Made by a program: the position numbers and the translations under genes
Shown: piece by piece, positions 33,277-42,217 of the stretch
Layout of the letters: each line of letters opens with the position of its first letter
Numbering within the stretch: the first letter of the stretch is position 1
Notes under the pieces: model-generated
Told to the model about the DNA's origin: nothing
What the model saw: the letters and a program-made list of their open reading frames with translations, nothing else
Databases searched by the model: none
Assembly: GCF_016879755.1 (NCBI RefSeq)
Contig: NZ_WOFU01000003.1
Coordinates: 310,001 to 374,000, forward strand
DNA length: 64,000 bases
Source: Bacillus sp. B15-48
GTDB lineage: Bacteria > Bacillota > Bacilli > Bacillales > Cytobacillaceae
Reading direction: 5' to 3'

Positions 33277-34275
33277 TCATGCTAAGCTAGCTTTCATTTC
33301 TTCTACTGACTCAACCTCAAAGCCTAGCTCGCGTAACATTTTTTCGTCTTCTGTTTCTTCTTGTCCAGATGTTGTTAAGTAATCACCAACGAAGATCGAA
33401 TTTGCTGCATATAGTGCTAGAGGTTGGAGGGTCCCTAAGTTCACTTCACGTCCACCTGAAACTCGAATTTCCTTTGTTGGATTGATAAAGCGGAATAGAG
33501 CTAATACTTTCAAACAATAGAGCGGATTTAATTCTTTCACTCCTTCTAGCGGCGTACCATCAATGGCATGAAGGAAATTAACCGGAATCGAATCGGCATC
33601 AAGGGCTTTTAAACTATGCGCCATATCAATTACATCTTGCTTCGTCTCTCTCATTCCGACAATGACACCGGAACATGGCGACATTCCTGCTTCTTTGACT
33701 TTTTCCACCGTACTGACGCGATCATCGTATGTATGTGAAGTCGTGATGTTCCCATGATTGCTTGCTGATGTATTGATATTATGATTGTAACGATCGACTC
33801 CAGCCGCTTTTAGTTTTTCTGCTTGTTCTGGCTTTAAAATCCCCAGGCAGGCACAAATTTTCATTCCATAAGTGTCCTTAATTTCTTTTACTGCTTCGAC
33901 CACCTGATCGACTTCTTTATTGGATGGGCCTCTGCCACTGGCCACGATGCAATACGTACCTATATTTAAATCGTACGCACGTTTCGCTCCTTCAAGGATC
34001 GATTCCTTATCAACCATTCTGTAACTATCAATCGGTGCTGTTGAGATAGAAGATTGGGAGCAATAGCCGCAATTTTCCGGACAAAGACCCGATTTTGCAT
34101 TCATAATCATATTTAGCTTGACCTTTTTTCCATAAAACCGCTTTCTAATTTGAAAAGCTGCATGCATGAGCAATAAGACATCATCATCTGGACAATCTAA
34201 AATAGAAAGGGCCTCTTCATTTGTGATTTCTTTCCCCTCTAATACTTCATTTGAAAGTTCAAACCATTGATTCAT
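33277..34275 (-). CDS. bioB: Biotin synthase
   Basis: A 332-residue radical-SAM enzyme with C65-x3-C69-x2-C72 (CPENCGYC) and the downstream NHNINTS, VSTVEKVKEAGMSPCSGVI and RVSGGREV motifs that bind the second cluster and substrate. It inserts sulfur into dethiobiotin. The start overlaps bioD by ATGA. Confidence 0.97.
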   Translation of the reverse strand: MNQWFELSNEVLEGKEITNEEALSILDCPDDDVLLLMHAAFQIRKRFYGKKVKLNMIMNAKSGLCPENCGYCSQSSISTAPIDSYRMVDKESILEGAKRAYDLNIGTYCIVASGRGPSNKEVDQVVEAVKEIKDTYGMKICACLGILKPEQAEKLKAAGVDRYNHNINTSASNHGNITTSHTYDDRVSTVEKVKEAGMSPCSGVIVGMRETKQDVIDMAHSLKALDADSIPVNFLHAIDGTPLEGVKELNPLYCLKVLALFRFINPTKEIRVSGGREVNLGTLQPLALYAANSIFVGDYLTTSGQEETEDEKMLRELGFEVESVEEMKASLA

Positions 34276-34976
34276 TTTACTTCCTCCATTTCGTTGATTA
34301 ATAAGTTCACAGCAATATGATCTTTTACCATTTTTATGATGTTTTCTTTTGTCATCTCTTTCAGTTTAGGAGTCACTCCTAAGACAGGCACACCACATAA
34401 TTTTTCGATTAAGTCTGGATTTGTTTTTTCCGCGAGACCAGGAAAATCATTGATTCCGTTGATGACGATCCCGACTATTGGAATGTTAAGACTTTTTGCG
34501 TATTGAACCGTTAAAAAAGTATGATTAAATGTTCCAAGATTTGGCCGAGCGACAATGATAATTGGCAACTTCAAGACTTTGATCAAGTCACTAACTAAGA
34601 AACCTTCTCCTAATGGCACCGAAATGCCCCCAGCCCCTTCGACGATGAAAAATCGATGTTTTTCTCTAATCTTTTCCCAGTAGGTGACGATTTCTTCCAT
34701 TTTGACAACCTTGCCTTCAAGCTTCCCAGCCACATATGGTGCAAGGGGGTTATTAAATTGAAAAGGGGTAATCTCTTGATGGGATAAAGACGTTTGCGAC
34801 AGCTCTTTCAGCAAACTTGTATCACTTTCTGGATCTTCACGAGAAATACCACTTAACAATGGTTTAAAGACACCGACATCGATCTCTTTTTCTTTTAATA
34901 CAGCAGCTAGTCCGCTTGAGATGATTGTTTTCCCAACATCTGTATCTGTTCCTGTGACAAAAAATCCGTTGATCAA
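34272..34976 (-). CDS. bioD: Dethiobiotin synthetase
   Basis: A 234-residue P-loop enzyme with GTDTDVGKT (residues 8-16) and VEGAGGISVPLGEGF. It makes dethiobiotin from DAPA, CO2 and ATP. It overlaps bioF and bioB by ATGA at both ends, indicating tight translational coupling. Confidence 0.97.
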   Translation of the reverse strand: MINGFFVTGTDTDVGKTIISSGLAAVLKEKEIDVGVFKPLLSGISREDPESDTSLLKELSQTSLSHQEITPFQFNNPLAPYVAGKLEGKVVKMEEIVTYWEKIREKHRFFIVEGAGGISVPLGEGFLVSDLIKVLKLPIIIVARPNLGTFNHTFLTVQYAKSLNIPIVGIVINGINDFPGLAEKTNPDLIEKLCGVPVLGVTPKLKEMTKENIIKMVKDHIAVNLLINEMEEVK

Positions 34977-36145
34977 ATCATGTTCAACTCTTTTCCGATG
35001 GAATAAAAACAGTCTAATAAATAGTCAACTTCCTTTGCACTATGATCAGAGGTGACGGTTAAGCGAATCCGACTCTCTCTCTTTGGGACAGTAGGTGGAC
35101 GAATCGCAGGTGCGTAGATCCCCTTTCCCTTTAGCTTATCAGCAAACATGACAGTCTCTTTAGACTCACCGATAATGACAGGGATAATCGGTGTTAAATC
35201 TCCCTTTACCTTATAACCCATTTCTTCTAAACTACTTTTTATTTTTTTAACATGAGAAAATAATAGATGGCGTTTTTCATCACTATCTGCAATGATGTCC
35301 AATGCTGTCAGTGAAGCAGCACAGATCGCTGGCGGCATCGCTGTTTGAAAGATAAAGGTTCGAGCATGATTGAGCAGAAAATCGATTAACACTTTAGAGC
35401 CTGCAACAAAACCACCTTCTGTCCCAATTGCTTTACTTAAGGTTCCAATCACCACATCAGGCTGAACACCAAAGTATTCACTTGTCCCCCTGCCGTTTTC
35501 TCCTAACACGCCGGTTGCATGGGCATCATCCACGATCACATAAGCATCGTGTTGTTTCGCCAGTTGCATGATTCTATCAAGGGGAGCAATTGTCCCATCC
35601 ATACTAAAAACTCCATCTGTTACAATAAACCGACGTTGGTAGCCCTGCATTTTCTTTAATTTCTTTTCAAGATTCTTCATATCAATATGATTGTATACAA
35701 AGGTATCTGCTTTTGAGAGACGGAATCCGTCGATGATACTTGCATGATTGTATTGATCGCTTAAGATCACATCCCCTTTTTCAGGTAAAGAAGAAAGCAC
35801 ACCGACATTCGCTAAATACCCACTTGAAAACAGCAAGGCCGCTTCAGTTTGCTTAAAATCAGCCATTTTTTCTTCAAGCTTTTGATGCCAGTCACTATGG
35901 CCGGTCGTTAACCTCGATCCGCTACTTCCGACTCCAAATTCATTCAGGATTGCTTTTGCTGCATGGACCAAACGCTGATCGTTGGCAAGTCCTAAATAAT
36001 TATTGGATGAAAATACGATTTGACGCTGACCATCGACGACCACCTTTGGTGAAGGGGCCGAGCTCATCGTATGAAACTTCCGGTACAAGCCTGCCGCTTT
36101 TGTTTGATCCATCTTCTGACTTAACCATTCATCAAGCTTCAACAC
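34973..36145 (-). CDS. bioF: 8-amino-7-oxononanoate synthase
   Basis: A 390-residue alpha-oxoamine synthase with the PLP lysine in [13 protein letters not shown] and family motifs [11 protein letters not shown] and [16 protein letters not shown]. It condenses pimeloyl-ACP (or CoA) with alanine. It overlaps the end of bioA by 14 nt and the start of bioD by 4 nt. Confidence 0.97.
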   Translation of the reverse strand: MLKLDEWLSQKMDQTKAAGLYRKFHTMSSAPSPKVVVDGQRQIVFSSNNYLGLANDQRLVHAAKAILNEFGVGSSGSRLTTGHSDWHQKLEEKMADFKQTEAALLFSSGYLANVGVLSSLPEKGDVILSDQYNHASIIDGFRLSKADTFVYNHIDMKNLEKKLKKMQGYQRRFIVTDGVFSMDGTIAPLDRIMQLAKQHDAYVIVDDAHATGVLGENGRGTSEYFGVQPDVVIGTLSKAIGTEGGFVAGSKVLIDFLLNHARTFIFQTAMPPAICAASLTALDIIADSDEKRHLLFSHVKKIKSSLEEMGYKVKGDLTPIIPVIIGESKETVMFADKLKGKGIYAPAIRPPTVPKRESRIRLTVTSDHSAKEVDYLLDCFYSIGKELNMI

Positions 36146-37493
36146 CAGTCACCTCATTTGTGACCTCAACAATCGCTTCCTTCATGATCGTGACCATTGC
36201 TTTCAATTCTTCTTTTGTACTTACAAGTGGTGGCATAAAGACGATCACATCACCAAGTGGTCTCGTAAGCATTCCAAGTTCTCTCATTTTTAACGTAGCT
36301 TGATAGCCAACGCGTTTATTAGTGGAAAAAGGCTCTTTTGTTTCTTTTGAGTAAACGAGCTCGATGCCGCACATCAACCCAAGCTGCCTAATATCCCCAA
36401 CATGCGGGAGAGATGCTAACTCTTGTTCGAAAAGCAACTTAAGGTACTCTGCCTTTTTCGCTACCTCTTCGATAATGTTTTCGGATTGGAACAAAGAGAT
36501 GTTTTCAATGGCTACAGCACAGCCAAGCTGATTTCCAGTATAAGAATGGCCGTGGAACAATGTTTTCCTCTTTTCGTAATCATCGTAAAAGGCTTGGTAA
36601 ATGTCCTCTGTTGTTAAGGTGGCAGCAATGGGCAAATAGCCTCCGGTAATTCCTTTTCCAATTGCCATTAAATCAGGCTGAACTCCCTCATGTTCACAGG
36701 CAAACATTTTTCCCGTCCGACCAAAGCCAGTAGCAACTTCATCGACAATCATTAACACGCTATATTTTGTACAAAGTTCTCGTACACCCGCCAAAAAGCC
36801 TTCTGGCATGACAATCATCCCGCCGGCCCCTTGGACCATTGATTCAATGGTAAGCGCAGCAATTTCTTGATGGTGTTCAATCAGCAACTGTTCAAGAATC
36901 GCTAAACATTCACCGCGACACTGTTCAGGATCACCGCTTTTAGAGCGATAAACATAAGGAATCGGGGCTTTAAAACTCTCAAACATTAACGGACCGTATA
37001 CTTGATGATACAGATCGATTGAACCTATACTGACGGCTCCAATCGTATCGCCATGATAGCCATTTTTCATCGCAATAAACTTTTGTTTCTCTTCCCTGCC
37101 AATATTCATCCAGTATTGATAAGCCATCTTAAGTGCAATTTCCATCGCCTCTGCCCCACTATCTGAATAAAAGACGCGTGTCAGCTTTTCAGGACTGATT
37201 TCAATTAGCTTTTCAGCAAGCTCTGTTGCTGGAACATTTGTCATCCCTAAAAGTGTAGAATGAGCTATTTTATCAAGCTGTTTCCGAATGGCCTCGTCCA
37301 ATTCATGCTTGCGGTGGCCATGAACATTCAGCCATAAAGAGGAGTATCCATCATAGTATTCTTTGCCTTCGATGTCTTTTACCTTTATGCCCTTTCCACT
37401 CTCAACGATGAAAGGATGTTCGTCATAATCTTTCATCTGTGTAAATGGTAACCAAAGATACTTCTTGCTTTTTTCAATTAACTCGTTTGTCAT
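36132..37493 (-). CDS. bioA: Adenosylmethionine-8-amino-7-oxononanoate aminotransferase
   Basis: A 453-residue class-III aminotransferase with the PLP lysine in [30 protein letters not shown] and [12 protein letters not shown]. It converts KAPA to DAPA. It is the first gene of the operon, so no bioW precedes it. GGGAGGAAGAGA lies before the ATG. The BirA operator and promoter are about 120 nt upstream. Confidence 0.97.
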   Translation of the reverse strand: MTNELIEKSKKYLWLPFTQMKDYDEHPFIVESGKGIKVKDIEGKEYYDGYSSLWLNVHGHRKHELDEAIRKQLDKIAHSTLLGMTNVPATELAEKLIEISPEKLTRVFYSDSGAEAMEIALKMAYQYWMNIGREEKQKFIAMKNGYHGDTIGAVSIGSIDLYHQVYGPLMFESFKAPIPYVYRSKSGDPEQCRGECLAILEQLLIEHHQEIAALTIESMVQGAGGMIVMPEGFLAGVRELCTKYSVLMIVDEVATGFGRTGKMFACEHEGVQPDLMAIGKGITGGYLPIAATLTTEDIYQAFYDDYEKRKTLFHGHSYTGNQLGCAVAIENISLFQSENIIEEVAKKAEYLKLLFEQELASLPHVGDIRQLGLMCGIELVYSKETKEPFSTNKRVGYQATLKMRELGMLTRPLGDVIVFMPPLVSTKEELKAMVTIMKEAIVEVTNEVTGVEA

Positions 37494-37615
37494 TCTCTTC
37501 CTCCCATTGATTAATATTCACTGTCGTTCTTGGTAGTCTATGTATGGTTTTTTACTGGCAAATTTGAATTTTGGCTAAAAACATTAAAAAAGACATTATC
37601 TACTGAATCACCCTT

Positions 37616-37681
37616 ATGTGTTAACCTAAAAATACTTTGGTTAACACATTAAATATTAAATGCCCTGAAAATCATTGTCAA
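37616..37681 (-). promoter_or_regulatory. Biotin operon promoter with BirA operator
   Basis: On the minus strand TTGACA (37681-37676), a 17-bp spacer and TAATAT (37658-37653) form the promoter. Just downstream, ATGTGTTAACC (37616-37626) and GGTTAACACAT (37639-37649) form a perfect inverted repeat with a 12-bp gap, the BirA operator pattern of Bacillus. Biotinyl-AMP-loaded BirA should block transcription here. Confidence 0.95.
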
Positions 37682-37697
37682 TATTTAAATTTTTCTG

Positions 37698-37898
37698 GAA
37701 ACACCGGGACGGTTCTCGCGTTTCAAAAATGTTTGTATTCACGGGTGACTATGTACAATATCATCTAAAAAAAGGCCCGGAATGACCATTCCGAACCCTT
37801 TTGTCGACAAACTAAGGCAATGATTGCATCAATCATTGCCTCAGTCAAAACAGTATATGGGAAAAATTAGGGAAACAGGAGAACCGTCCCCATGTTTC
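37698..37898. repeat. Right copy of the biotin-flanking repeat, bounded by inverted REP-like ends
   Basis: A 201-bp element. The left end (37698-37724, ending GGGACGGTTCTCGCGTTTC) and the right end (37872-37898, starting GAAACAGGAGAACCGTCCCC) are inverted copies, 22 of 27 bases matching. The body (37729-37871) repeats 31816-31959. Inside is the perfect stem AGGCAATGATTG/CAATCATTGCCT. The right end overlaps the stop codon of the NrfD gene. It has the form of a MITE or long REPIN. Confidence 0.8.
37767..37796 (-). terminator. Terminator of the flavin/NrfD operon inside the right repeat
   Basis: On the minus strand CGGAATG/CATTCCG is followed by GGCCTTTTTTT. It lies about 100 nt past the NrfD stop and upstream of the biotin promoter. 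Confidence 0.75.
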
Positions 37899-38827
37899 TA
37901 ATAAATTGTAAAACCATCCCAAACAGGAATAGCAGCCAAAATGATTAATGCCCTAAGAGCAAATCCCCCGATAATCACTGAGATATCAGAAACAATCGTA
38001 AGAAAAGAATGATGTTTTTTCTGTACAGTAGCCGCTATCTCACTAGCTGCAGATAATGTTTCATTAACAGCAGATTGCTTAGATTTCCGATGTTGATAGA
38101 TGAATACGAACAGTGGAAATAACAGACCAAGTCCGATAAAATAACCCCAGAATACAAGGGAGTAGGCACCGGTAACAACCAATTCTACACTCTCCTTACC
38201 TACTGGTCCATTAACCCCAAAGAACATGATCCCTACAAAAACAGCGACGATGATCAGTTCTGCACCGATTAACAATATATGTGCTTGCCCTTCTCGTCCT
38301 TCAGTGAACCTTTCCTTCTCAGCCAATATAGCTAGAAGAGAAGTGAGGGATAAACCCGTAGATATAGCGGAAACCACGAAAAGAACAGGCATAATCCCTG
38401 TAGCCCAGAAAGGTACCGCTTTGATTACGGTTAGCAAAAGACCGGTATATGCACATGTCGCTAGGGCCAAAACTGCACCTGTTATTGTTACTATATTCGG
38501 CGTAGCTTTATTTTTAAATGTAAAATACGCTTTTATTAATCCAACGACAATGAATAAAGCTAGAATATACACACCCCAGGTCATAACAGATCTAGGATTC
38601 ATAATTAGTCCAATCAACAGCCAAGGTTTAGTGAGCCCTTGGCCAAGGTCAAATACTAAAAGTACTGTGCCAATTGTTACAATCGGCGGAGCAAGATAAT
38701 ATCCCATTCGAGTCAGACTAGAGCTTTTCCCGAGCCAACCTTTTTCAGCTGCAAACGAAGTGAGATAGGTTCCCGCCCCAAGCCCGCCTAAAAATAAATA
38801 AATGACGATCAACCAATGCCAATGCAT
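37898..38827 (-). CDS. NrfD/PsrC-family membrane quinol-interacting subunit
   Basis: A 309-residue NrfD-type protein with about eight to nine membrane helices (HWHWLIVIYLFLGGLGAGTY, then PRSVMTWGVYILALFIVVGL). These subunits exchange electrons between the quinone pool and an extracytosolic four-cluster ferredoxin, which is encoded 13 nt upstream. No molybdopterin catalytic subunit accompanies the pair, which is unusual. In this context it probably oxidises menaquinol and passes electrons towards the flavinylated lipoprotein of the same locus (inference). Confidence 0.9.
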   Translation of the reverse strand: MHWHWLIVIYLFLGGLGAGTYLTSFAAEKGWLGKSSSLTRMGYYLAPPIVTIGTVLLVFDLGQGLTKPWLLIGLIMNPRSVMTWGVYILALFIVVGLIKAYFTFKNKATPNIVTITGAVLALATCAYTGLLLTVIKAVPFWATGIMPVLFVVSAISTGLSLTSLLAILAEKERFTEGREGQAHILLIGAELIIVAVFVGIMFFGVNGPVGKESVELVVTGAYSLVFWGYFIGLGLLFPLFVFIYQHRKSKQSAVNETLSAASEIAATVQKKHHSFLTIVSDISVIIGGFALRALIILAAIPVWDGFTIY

Positions 38828-38840
38828 AAAACAATCCCCC

Positions 38841-39500
38841 CTATTCCTTTGGAATAATTACCCAAGATGGTTTTGTTAATTCGGAATTTGGCAATCCTTC
38901 AAGATGACCAACACCACCCTGAGTTTCTCTTAATATTGAAATCTCCCCGTAAGTTAAGGCACCCGTAGGACAATTGGCTACACATGCAGGATCTTCGCCG
39001 TCATCCTGGCGTTCATAGCAAAAATGGCATTTAGTGATTCTACCTGTCTCATCACTGAACTGGGGGGCATGATATGGACAGGCATACATGCAATATTTAC
39101 ATCCGATACACTTATCTGGGTCATTAAGAACAATGCCATCTTTTTCTCTTTTTAGATAACCTCCTACCGGACAAACAGATACACAAGCAGGGTTCTCACA
39201 ATGATTACAACTTACAGATAAAAACGCTTTTGAGTTCTCTGACGTTAATACCCGACGCCACTCGGTGCCTTCTTCCCAGTTGTTGGTATCTTTACATGCT
39301 GCTTGACAAACTCTACATCCGACGCACTTTGTCTGATCAAACTTCAGGCCCATTTGGCTATTTTTTTGTGGTGCAGCCAGAACTGTATTTGATTTGATCA
39401 CCCGATCTGTAAAAACACCTAAGGACAAGGTAGCAGTCCCCAAAACAGTCATTTTCAGTATTTTACGGCGGCTAAGTTTTATAGGTTTTGAAAAATACAC
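38841..39500 (-). CDS. Tat-exported ferredoxin-like protein with four [4Fe-4S] clusters (NrfC/PsrB type)
   Basis: A 219-residue protein. The N-terminal Tat signal has SRRKILKM followed by a hydrophobic stretch and VLAA. Sixteen cysteines fall in four groups (CVGCRVCQAAC, CNHCENPACVSVCP, CIGCKYCMYACP, CHFCYERQDDGEDPACVANC), the NrfC/PsrB/DmsB plan. Exported with its folded clusters, it would dock on the NrfD protein. It has no molybdoenzyme partner in the window, so its acceptor is probably a flavoprotein. GAAAGGAG precedes the ATG. Confidence 0.92.
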   Translation of the reverse strand: MYFSKPIKLSRRKILKMTVLGTATLSLGVFTDRVIKSNTVLAAPQKNSQMGLKFDQTKCVGCRVCQAACKDTNNWEEGTEWRRVLTSENSKAFLSVSCNHCENPACVSVCPVGGYLKREKDGIVLNDPDKCIGCKYCMYACPYHAPQFSDETGRITKCHFCYERQDDGEDPACVANCPTGALTYGEISILRETQGGVGHLEGLPNSELTKPSWVIIPKE

Positions 39501-39562
39501 GATAATTCAAGTCTCCTTTCTTCTCACGATTTTAGAAAGTAGAAAATAGTTTTATAGAGGGT

Positions 39563-39901
39563 TTAGTTTCCATTCCGCCTATCTTTAACGACTGCCCAAC
39601 CTATAATCAGCATTGCAGCCATGAGTCCACTCCCGAGCAAAACATTGTTCGCTTCTCTATGAATGGGTTCGACCGGTAGAGGTTCATAATGTTCGAACTT
39701 TTGCTCCGATGCCCCTGCTGTTCCATCCGCCTGTTCCGATGCACCTGCTGTTTCATCCGTTTGCTCTGTAGTTCCAGGTTCTTCCTTAGTAGAAGTATCT
39801 GCATACATCTCATTAGGTAAAATCAAAAATTGTCCAAAAGTCAGGAACGTAATTAAAGTTAAAAGCGAGAAACCACGATGTAAGCGTTTTACTTTCTTCA
39901 T
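39563..39901 (-). CDS. Secreted/anchored small protein with internal repeat
   Basis: A 112-residue protein with a signal peptide (to about residue 35, MYADT), an acidic Thr/Glu-rich stretch with two units of TAGASEQADG, then EHYEPLPVEP and a C-terminal helix (VLLGSGLMAAMLIIGWAVV) ending in KDRRNGN, like a membrane anchor facing outward. It overlaps the Gx-transporter gene by ATGA. No family recognised. It may be a structural or electron-transfer accessory of the locus. Confidence 0.7.
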   Translation of the reverse strand: MKKVKRLHRGFSLLTLITFLTFGQFLILPNEMYADTSTKEEPGTTEQTDETAGASEQADGTAGASEQKFEHYEPLPVEPIHREANNVLLGSGLMAAMLIIGWAVVKDRRNGN

Positions 39902-40455
39902 TTATTTAGAGCCCTCCTTTCAATTACTGTGACAGTTTCATTACTCGTAGACAAAAGCTCCTTCTCTTTTATTTCATTGATTGCTATTTCCGCAATAGTT
40001 CCTGTAATGAAGCCAGTAATTACCGCTGATATTAAAAGAATCGGGAGGTATAATAAAATGACAGATTCAGCCAACAAGAAAGAGGCTATCGTAATCTGTG
40101 TTGTATTATGAACAATTGCTCCCACGATACTAATTCCTTTAATGCTAAAATACCTGGATAGCTTCTTATATAGAAAAGCCATCAACAAGGCACTTAGAAT
40201 GCCTCCACCTAGACTAAAGGGAAGCATCATGACTCCTCTGGTCAACAAGGCTACCACTAAACTGCGGATCGTGACTACGAGGAGAACATCCCTTAGGGGG
40301 AGAAAAACAAGTGCAATCAAGGTGATAATATTTGCTAACCCCAGTTTAATGCCTGGTACAGGAATAGGTATCGGTATGAATGATTCCAATAATGATATTA
40401 AAATCGCATTGCTCACCAGAATAATAATCACTGCATATCTTCTATTTTTATTCAT
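39898..40455 (-). CDS. Gx transporter family membrane protein (EetB-like)
   Basis: A 185-residue protein of the Gx transporter/heptaprenyl-diphosphate-synthase-I family, with about five membrane helices (IPIPIPVPGIKLGLANIITL, then SLGGGILSALLMAFLYKKL). As I recall the Listeria electron-transfer locus, proteins of this family (EetB) occur with a NusG-II protein (EetA). Despite the database name it is not a prenyl transferase; it resembles the S-component fold of ECF transporters. Here it follows the NusG-II gene after 148 nt. Confidence 0.8.
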   Translation of the reverse strand: MNKNRRYAVIIILVSNAILISLLESFIPIPIPVPGIKLGLANIITLIALVFLPLRDVLLVVTIRSLVVALLTRGVMMLPFSLGGGILSALLMAFLYKKLSRYFSIKGISIVGAIVHNTTQITIASFLLAESVILLYLPILLISAVITGFITGTIAEIAINEIKEKELLSTSNETVTVIERRALNK

Positions 40456-40569
40456 ATTTACCTACCTACTTTCCGCTCGATACCACGTTATTACGCAACC
40501 TTATTTGTGATTGTTTTCACATTTAGTTTTTCATTGAAGAGGCCAATTATATTCTAACGATTACACTAT

Positions 40570-40590
40570 TATTAGGGACATATGTCGGTG
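40570..40590. promoter_or_regulatory. Candidate operator, GGGACATATGTC
   Basis: GACATATGTC (40577-40586) is a perfect palindrome preceded by GG. It resembles the 20-bp palindrome at 43259-43278 (GGGACATTTGTCCC) in the same locus. It lies between the NusG-II stop and the Gx-transporter gene, so it could control the downstream half of the cluster. Confidence 0.4.
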
Positions 40591-40603
40591 AGCCTTTGGT
40601 TTA

Positions 40604-40987
40604 TTAGATGGAAATATCATCTACTTCCATTTCTTCTTTCCCATCAATATAGATAATTGTTTTAGTAGGTAGGCACACAATGCTCTGTCCTGGCTTGCTT
40701 ATTTTCCCAGTGATAACACAAATCTTGTCTGGACATGTTGATTCTTCAACCCAGATTTGGTCTTTTTCCGTTACTATACGCATAAAGTGGTCCCCAGCTA
40801 GGTGCAGAGGGATCTCTTCTCGCTCATTACTGCTATCTAACGTAAGTGTAGTATAAATCTGTCCGTCAACTTTTAAAACTGCATTCCTACTAATGTTGTC
40901 AGCCCAAATGGTATCTTTAGTAAACCATCCTAAAACAGCTATGATCAAAATGATTGCTATGAAAAGATCTCCTTTTTTCAGTCTCAT
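40604..40987 (-). CDS. NusG domain II protein, membrane-anchored (EetA-like)
   Basis: A 127-residue protein with one N-terminal membrane helix and an extracytosolic NusG_II domain (WVEESTCPDKICVITGKIS, SIVCLPTKTIIYI). It has nothing to do with transcription. This domain is typical of flavin-based electron-transfer loci with ApbE and FMN-binding proteins. The start overlaps apbE by ATGA. The conserved cysteines may be redox active. Confidence 0.85.
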   Translation of the reverse strand: MRLKKGDLFIAIILIIAVLGWFTKDTIWADNISRNAVLKVDGQIYTTLTLDSSNEREEIPLHLAGDHFMRIVTEKDQIWVEESTCPDKICVITGKISKPGQSIVCLPTKTIIYIDGKEEMEVDDISI

Positions 40988-42087
40988 TTGATCACCCCTG
41001 TCCCTTGCAGCTGATATTCTTCCTTGGTAATCTTGAAATTATTTTCATCGATACCAGATGAATGGTAGACCATCTTGTCAGAGGTAATAAAGATTGCCTC
41101 GGTAGTAGGTAAATCTTCAATTAACTGCATTCCTTCTTCAAGTCCTAAAAGAAAGATGGTCGTTGATAACCCATCAGCATCGATAGAATCTTTTGCAATA
41201 ATAGAAACACTGAGGATAGAGTTTTCCTCTGGATACCCTGTTTTAGGGTTGAGAATATGATGAAATCTTTCTCCATCTAACTCGAAATATCTTTCATAGA
41301 TTCCCGAACTGACAAGAGCCTGATCATTAAGCATCACAATCCCCATATATTCCCCGCGCAGTTTTAAAGGGTCTTGTAAACCAAGCTTCCAATCTGTATT
41401 ATCAGGTTTAGTGTTAAGAGCGAGTATATTTCCTCCTAAATTGATGAGTGCATGCTTAATTCCTGCTTCTTCTAAAATCTTAGCTGCTTCATCGGCTGCA
41501 TAGCCTTTAGCAATCGAACCTACATCAACAATCATACCAGGGACATTAAGCTTGGCACGGTGGTTATCTTTATCCAAAATTAGGTTTTCATAGTTCACTA
41601 AGGGCATCGTATTTTGAATTTCAATTTCTCCGGGTAATCTTGCTTCATCTGTGCCAATATTCCAAAGTTTTACAAGCGGGCCTATGGTAAGATCATATTT
41701 CCCATTGGAAATTTCCGAGTAATATCTCCCCTTCTCCATGACATACAAAGTCTCTGGACTAAGCTTGCTATATTCGATTCCTGCCATATTATTCAATTGA
41801 GTGATTTCACTTTTCTCAGTATTTTCATTAATGGTCATTTTGTCTTCTATTTCAGAAATTCGGTCAAAAACTTTCTGGAAGATAGATTCAACTTCCTTCA
41901 CTTCATCGTATATTGTTATTTTTACGACAGTGCCCATCAAAAATTCAGTTTTCACAACTGGTTCTATTTTTTGAGCTTCAGCTGCGTTTTTTATTTGTGG
42001 GGTGCATCCGGCTAGAAGAACGACCAGTAACAGTAAGAAAAAAAGAGAGGTGTTGGGTGATAATTTCTTCAGATCCATAACACTCAA
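40984..42087 (-). CDS. apbE: FAD:protein FMN transferase, lipoprotein (FmnB-like)
   Basis: A 367-residue ApbE protein with a lipoprotein signal (LLAGC). It carries VDVGSIAKGYAADEAAKILEEAG and HHILNPKTGYP, and the metal-binding region DSIDADGLSTTIFLLG. It transfers FMN from FAD to Thr or Ser of exported proteins. The obvious substrate is the twin-domain FMN-binding lipoprotein encoded 130 nt upstream. It is fused translationally to the NusG-II gene by an ATGA overlap. Confidence 0.95.
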   Translation of the reverse strand: MSVMDLKKLSPNTSLFFLLLLVVLLAGCTPQIKNAAEAQKIEPVVKTEFLMGTVVKITIYDEVKEVESIFQKVFDRISEIEDKMTINENTEKSEITQLNNMAGIEYSKLSPETLYVMEKGRYYSEISNGKYDLTIGPLVKLWNIGTDEARLPGEIEIQNTMPLVNYENLILDKDNHRAKLNVPGMIVDVGSIAKGYAADEAAKILEEAGIKHALINLGGNILALNTKPDNTDWKLGLQDPLKLRGEYMGIVMLNDQALVSSGIYERYFELDGERFHHILNPKTGYPEENSILSVSIIAKDSIDADGLSTTIFLLGLEEGMQLIEDLPTTEAIFITSDKMVYHSSGIDENNFKITKEEYQLQGTGVIK

Positions 42088-42217
42088 GCCTCCTTAAAAG
42101 TAAAGGGAACATATTTATTGAAAAAAATACACATGATGGTAAAAGCGTTATACGTCACTTCAATAGTTTGGAAAAAAAGGAGCAGTATTAACCGCTCCTA
42201 TTATTTACTAAAAAAAA

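Noticed and set aside
37494-37615. A hidden bioW gene before bioA
   Set aside because: Only 120 nt separate the BirA operator from bioA, too little for a coding gene, and no frame is present.
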